This document shows positions 16,430 to 18,416 of a stretch of 18,416 nucleotides of DNA, piece after piece. Under the pieces are notes generated by a model. It made no database searches. It had not been told where the DNA came from and saw only the letters and a program-made list of their open reading frames with translations. Source of the DNA: JAIRVZ01 sp031553755. GTDB taxonomy: Bacteria > Bacteroidota > Bacteroidia > Bacteroidales > Azobacteroidaceae. The stretch is taken from positions 1 to 18,416 of the forward strand of contig JAVBKZ010000060.1 in the NCBI GenBank assembly GCA_031553755.1, written 5' to 3'. The translations under genes were made by a program, and so were the position numbers. Within the stretch, counting starts at the first letter, position 1. Every line of letters starts with the position of its first letter.

Positions 16430-17587
16430 CTATTGGTTTTCCCTGTATTTTTTGGGAGATATTCCTACTTTTTTCAGAAAAATAGGATTGAAGACGGAAC
16501 TGGATGTGAATCCACATTGGGCAGCAATTTCTTTGATTGTCATATCAGAATGGGTATGTAACAATTCTTTTGCTTTTTCTACTCTGTAGTGGGCTACCAT
16601 TTGGCTAAACGATTCCTCAAATCCCTCATTAAATATTTTTGAAAGATAGGTTCGGTTAAGAGGCAATATATCTCCGACATCTTGCAATTTGAAATCTTTC
16701 TGGAGAAAAGGTTCACTTGATTGGAACCACTCTTTTATGGTCTGTTTATATTCTTCCAAATGATTTTCAAAAGAATCATTTTCATCAGGTACAGTCGGTT
16801 CATTCGAAATTTCATTCATTAAAGCCTGCTCTTCTTCCATTGTATTCCTAAAGAAATGCTTAGGATAAGGATCTTTGTGAAACAAACTATTGTAAAGCAC
16901 TATTGAAAATGTAACTTGTATAATTACCTGATGGCAAATGAACGGGATATTACCCAATTCAAACAAACATAGGATGTAAGCTAATGTATTGAGCCAAAGA
17001 CCGATACATATATATATCATCCAAGAAATATTCATTTCCTCTGTATTCGAAAAATTATCCATGCACCACTTGTCGTAATAGGATTTATAGTGTGTGGTAA
17101 TTGTGTGTAGCATGACCAAATAAACGAACATGATTGACAACATCACGAATCTAAACCAAACATTAAATGAAGAAAAATTAGACCGGAGATCTTGAAAGTC
17201 ATGCAAATCAGTGATAGGTTCATTCAAAATCTTAAGAGTAAGGAAATAAAAAACGGAGGTACATAGCCATGGGAAAAAGATATATAGTGATCGTTTCCAA
17301 GTGATCCATCCCGGGCGAATGATTTCGATCACATACAATAAGATGGGGATAACGATGAGACTTCCAAAAATTATTATAGCAGGAGAGAATAAAGCCGACA
17401 ACATTGCCGGTTTTTCTTCCGAAATCTGATAACAAAATCCGGCAAGGAAACGAAGTAGCCAAATGAAAAAAGAAAGGGCAAGTAACAATCGCGATAGATT
17501 GCCTTTGTATCTGAATAAAAGAAAAAATATTCCTGTTAAAAATAACGTAATTGAAATCGTATTTTGAAAAAGAAGTATGTTGTTCAT
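16430..17587 (-). CDS. Membrane-anchored AraC-family transcriptional regulator
   Basis: 385 residues. The first about 235 form roughly seven hydrophobic helices (for example 8-26, 31-54, 59-89), and a short acidic linker follows. The C-terminal about 100 residues are a double helix-turn-helix AraC/XylS domain: FKLQDVGDILPLNRTYLSKIF for the first HTH and MTIKEIAAQCGFTSSSVFNPIF, then VGISPKKYRE, for the second. The layout suggests a membrane sensor that binds DNA from the inner face. The signal is unknown. It diverges from the BspA-like gene. Direct repeats with AraC-type 21-bp spacing lie between them, so that gene is a candidate target. Confidence 0.92.
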   Translation of the reverse strand: MNNILLFQNTISITLFLTGIFFLLFRYKGNLSRLLLALSFFIWLLRFLAGFCYQISEEKPAMLSALFSPAIIIFGSLIVIPILLYVIEIIRPGWITWKRSLYIFFPWLCTSVFYFLTLKILNEPITDLHDFQDLRSNFSSFNVWFRFVMLSIMFVYLVMLHTITTHYKSYYDKWCMDNFSNTEEMNISWMIYICIGLWLNTLAYILCLFELGNIPFICHQVIIQVTFSIVLYNSLFHKDPYPKHFFRNTMEEEQALMNEISNEPTVPDENDSFENHLEEYKQTIKEWFQSSEPFLQKDFKLQDVGDILPLNRTYLSKIFNEGFEESFSQMVAHYRVEKAKELLHTHSDMTIKEIAAQCGFTSSSVFNPIFLKKVGISPKKYRENQ

Positions 17588-17614
17588 GAATGATTCTTAA
17601 TTTCAAAAGAAAAA

Positions 17615-17622
17615 CAAAAGTA
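17615..17622 (-). promoter_or_regulatory. Candidate -7 element of the AraC-type gene
   Basis: TACTTTTG on the minus strand, 27 bp before the ATG at 17587. No TTTG is found at the -33 distance, so support is partial. Confidence 0.4.
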
Positions 17623-17755
17623 GTAAAATATAATAGAAATAGAGGAATTCAGTAAGTATATTGTTACGGAGATAAACGGTGCTGTTAATTTTTTCAGGAC
17701 ATGGCAAACATGGTATTTTTACTTTTATTGACTTATATTTACATTTATTAAGTAT

Positions 17756-17794
17756 TTTTTTACGATTTATAAATCATTTTTTACGATTTCTAAA
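17756..17794 (+). promoter_or_regulatory. Paired 18-bp direct repeats, candidate activator site
   Basis: The word TTTTTTACGATTTNTAAA occurs at 17756-17773 and 17777-17794, identical at 17 of 18 positions with a 21-bp period (two helical turns). The second copy ends 8 bp before the -33 box of the BspA-like promoter. This resembles the tandem half-sites of AraC-family activators; LytTR-type regulators use a similar spacing. Confidence 0.6.
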
Positions 17795-17802
17795 CACCGT
17801 GC

Positions 17803-17834
17803 TTTGTAAAACCAAAGAGAACCACATAACTTTG
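17803..17834 (+). promoter_or_regulatory. Promoter of the BspA-like gene
   Basis: TTTG (17803-17806), 20 nt and TAACTTTG (17827-17834) fit the Bacteroides consensus exactly. The start would be near 17841, giving a leader of about 105 nt. Confidence 0.75.
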
Positions 17835-17945
17835 CCCCGTATTTCATACAATTCCAACTACTACATAAAAGTATACTTAAGACACACATATTTCTACATT
17901 ATAGAATTAATATTCAAAATAATATAAAATAAATTTTAGTTTTTC

Positions 17946-18416
17946 ATGAAAACAATGAAACATTTTCTACTCATTTTGTGCTTATTGATAAGTACACAAC
18001 TTTGGAGCCAAAGCGGAACCACAGGCCCGCTTAGCTGGTCTATTACTGAAGGAACCCTTTCCATTACAGGAACAGGAGCGATGCCGAGTTATTCCAGTAA
18101 CACTTCTCCTTGGTATGCTTACCGCGCCTCTATCACCTCTGCCCAAATAGGTTCGGGAGTAACAAGTATCGGAAATTACGCTTTCCAATCTTGCACAAGC
18201 TTAACGTCGGTAACGATACCCAACTCGGTAACGAGTATAGGACAATACGCTTTTTCCGGTTGTAGTGGCTTAACGTCGATAACTATACCCAATACGGTAA
18301 CAAGTATAGGAAGTAGCGCTTTCCTGTCTTGTAGCGGTTTAACATCGATAACGATACCCAATTCGGTAACGAGTATCGGAAATAGTGCTTTTTACGGTTG
18401 TAGCGGCTTAACATCG
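17946..18416 (+). CDS. BspA-like leucine-rich-repeat surface protein, N-terminal part
   Basis: 157 codons from ATG 17946, open to the window edge. A signal peptide (MKTMKHFLLILCLLISTQLW, then SQ) is followed by the module that typically opens BspA proteins (PLSWSITEGTLSITGTGAMP to SPWYAYRASITSAQIG). From residue 72 there are 23-residue leucine-rich repeats of the form VTSIGxxAFxxCxxLTSxTIPNx. DNA units are 69 bp, starting at 18159, 18228, 18297 and 18366, and close enough in sequence to recombine. BspA-type proteins are secreted or surface-bound and mediate binding to host matrix or other bacteria; the ligand here is unknown. An ATG at 17955 is a possible alternative start. Confidence 0.92.
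   Translation, partial: MKTMKHFLLILCLLISTQLWSQSGTTGPLSWSITEGTLSITGTGAMPSYSSNTSPWYAYRASITSAQIGSGVTSIGNYAFQSCTSLTSVTIPNSVTSIGQYAFSGCSGLTSITIPNTVTSIGSSAFLSCSGLTSITIPNSVTSIGNSAFYGCSGLTS
18159..18416 (+). repeat. 69-bp tandem coding repeats (LRR units)
   Basis: Three full units (18159, 18228, 18297) and a partial fourth (18366), each coding 23 residues. Differences are mostly synonymous or confined to two or three variable positions, so the array is prone to copy-number change and assembly collapse. Confidence 0.9.

Larger units (their letters stand above)
17588..17945. other. Divergent intergenic region between the AraC-type regulator and the BspA-like gene
   Basis: 358 very AT-rich bases. It contains a -7 candidate for the regulator, two long direct repeats and a good promoter for the BspA-like gene. 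An 82-codon open frame across it (from 17679) overlaps all of these and has no family resemblance, so I do not call it a gene. Confidence 0.7.

Noticed and set aside
17679..17927. 82-codon open frame between the AraC-type and BspA-like genes
   Set aside because: It covers the direct repeats and promoter, its composition follows the AT-rich DNA, and it has no recognisable domain.
17982..18361. Minus-strand open frames with repeated GIVIDVKPLQ-like words
   Set aside because: They are the antisense of the 69-bp LRR repeats; the apparent protein repeats only mirror the coding repeats.

Overview
The window looks like chromosomal DNA of a Bacteroidota member, most probably Bacteroidales. It is AT-rich, and the groE pair, methionyl-tRNA synthetase and TonB-dependent receptor all have a Bacteroidota appearance. 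Several intergenic regions carry the Bacteroides-type promoter (TTTG, 19-20 nt, TAnnTTTG). Shine-Dalgarno sequences are largely absent. The species cannot be named from this window.

Left part (1-4795, plus strand) is the downstream end of a peptide natural-product (RiPP) operon. It holds the tail of an unrecognised protein, a degenerate radical-SAM/SPASM-type maturase that lacks the CxxxCxxC cluster motif, a C39-peptidase ABC transporter, and an HlyD-type adaptor. The last three are chained by ATGA start/stop overlaps. The gene of the maturase-like protein is split by a one-base frameshift in a nine-T run. The precursor peptide and any catalytic maturase must lie upstream of base 1.

Next (4880-8203, plus) come a 14-helix DHA2-type MFS exporter and a P1B-2 Zn/Cd/Pb-type ATPase with an unusual DKTRT phosphorylation motif, separated by a four-copy 14-bp tandem repeat. 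The housekeeping block follows: groEL and groES on the minus strand (8213-10234), and metG on the plus strand (10618-12657), divergent from groES with a promoter on each side.

From 12660 to 16227 (minus) lies a broken metal-uptake locus. A Fur/Zur-like repressor reads in frame, without a stop codon, into the signal peptide and N-terminal domain of a TonB-dependent receptor. That reading frame is cut by a complete 986-bp IS1595-family element (14583-15568) with ~31-bp inverted ends and an 8-bp target duplication. Removing the IS and one duplication copy restores a single 857-residue frame. The promoter in front of the repressor overlaps two nested palindromes that look like its own operator.

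Right end (16430-18416): a membrane-embedded AraC-type regulator (minus) diverges from a secreted BspA-like leucine-rich-repeat protein (plus, runs off the window). Between them a good Bacteroides-type promoter is preceded by two 18-bp direct repeats at a 21-bp period, the geometry of an AraC-family operator. This suggests, but does not prove, that the regulator controls the surface protein.
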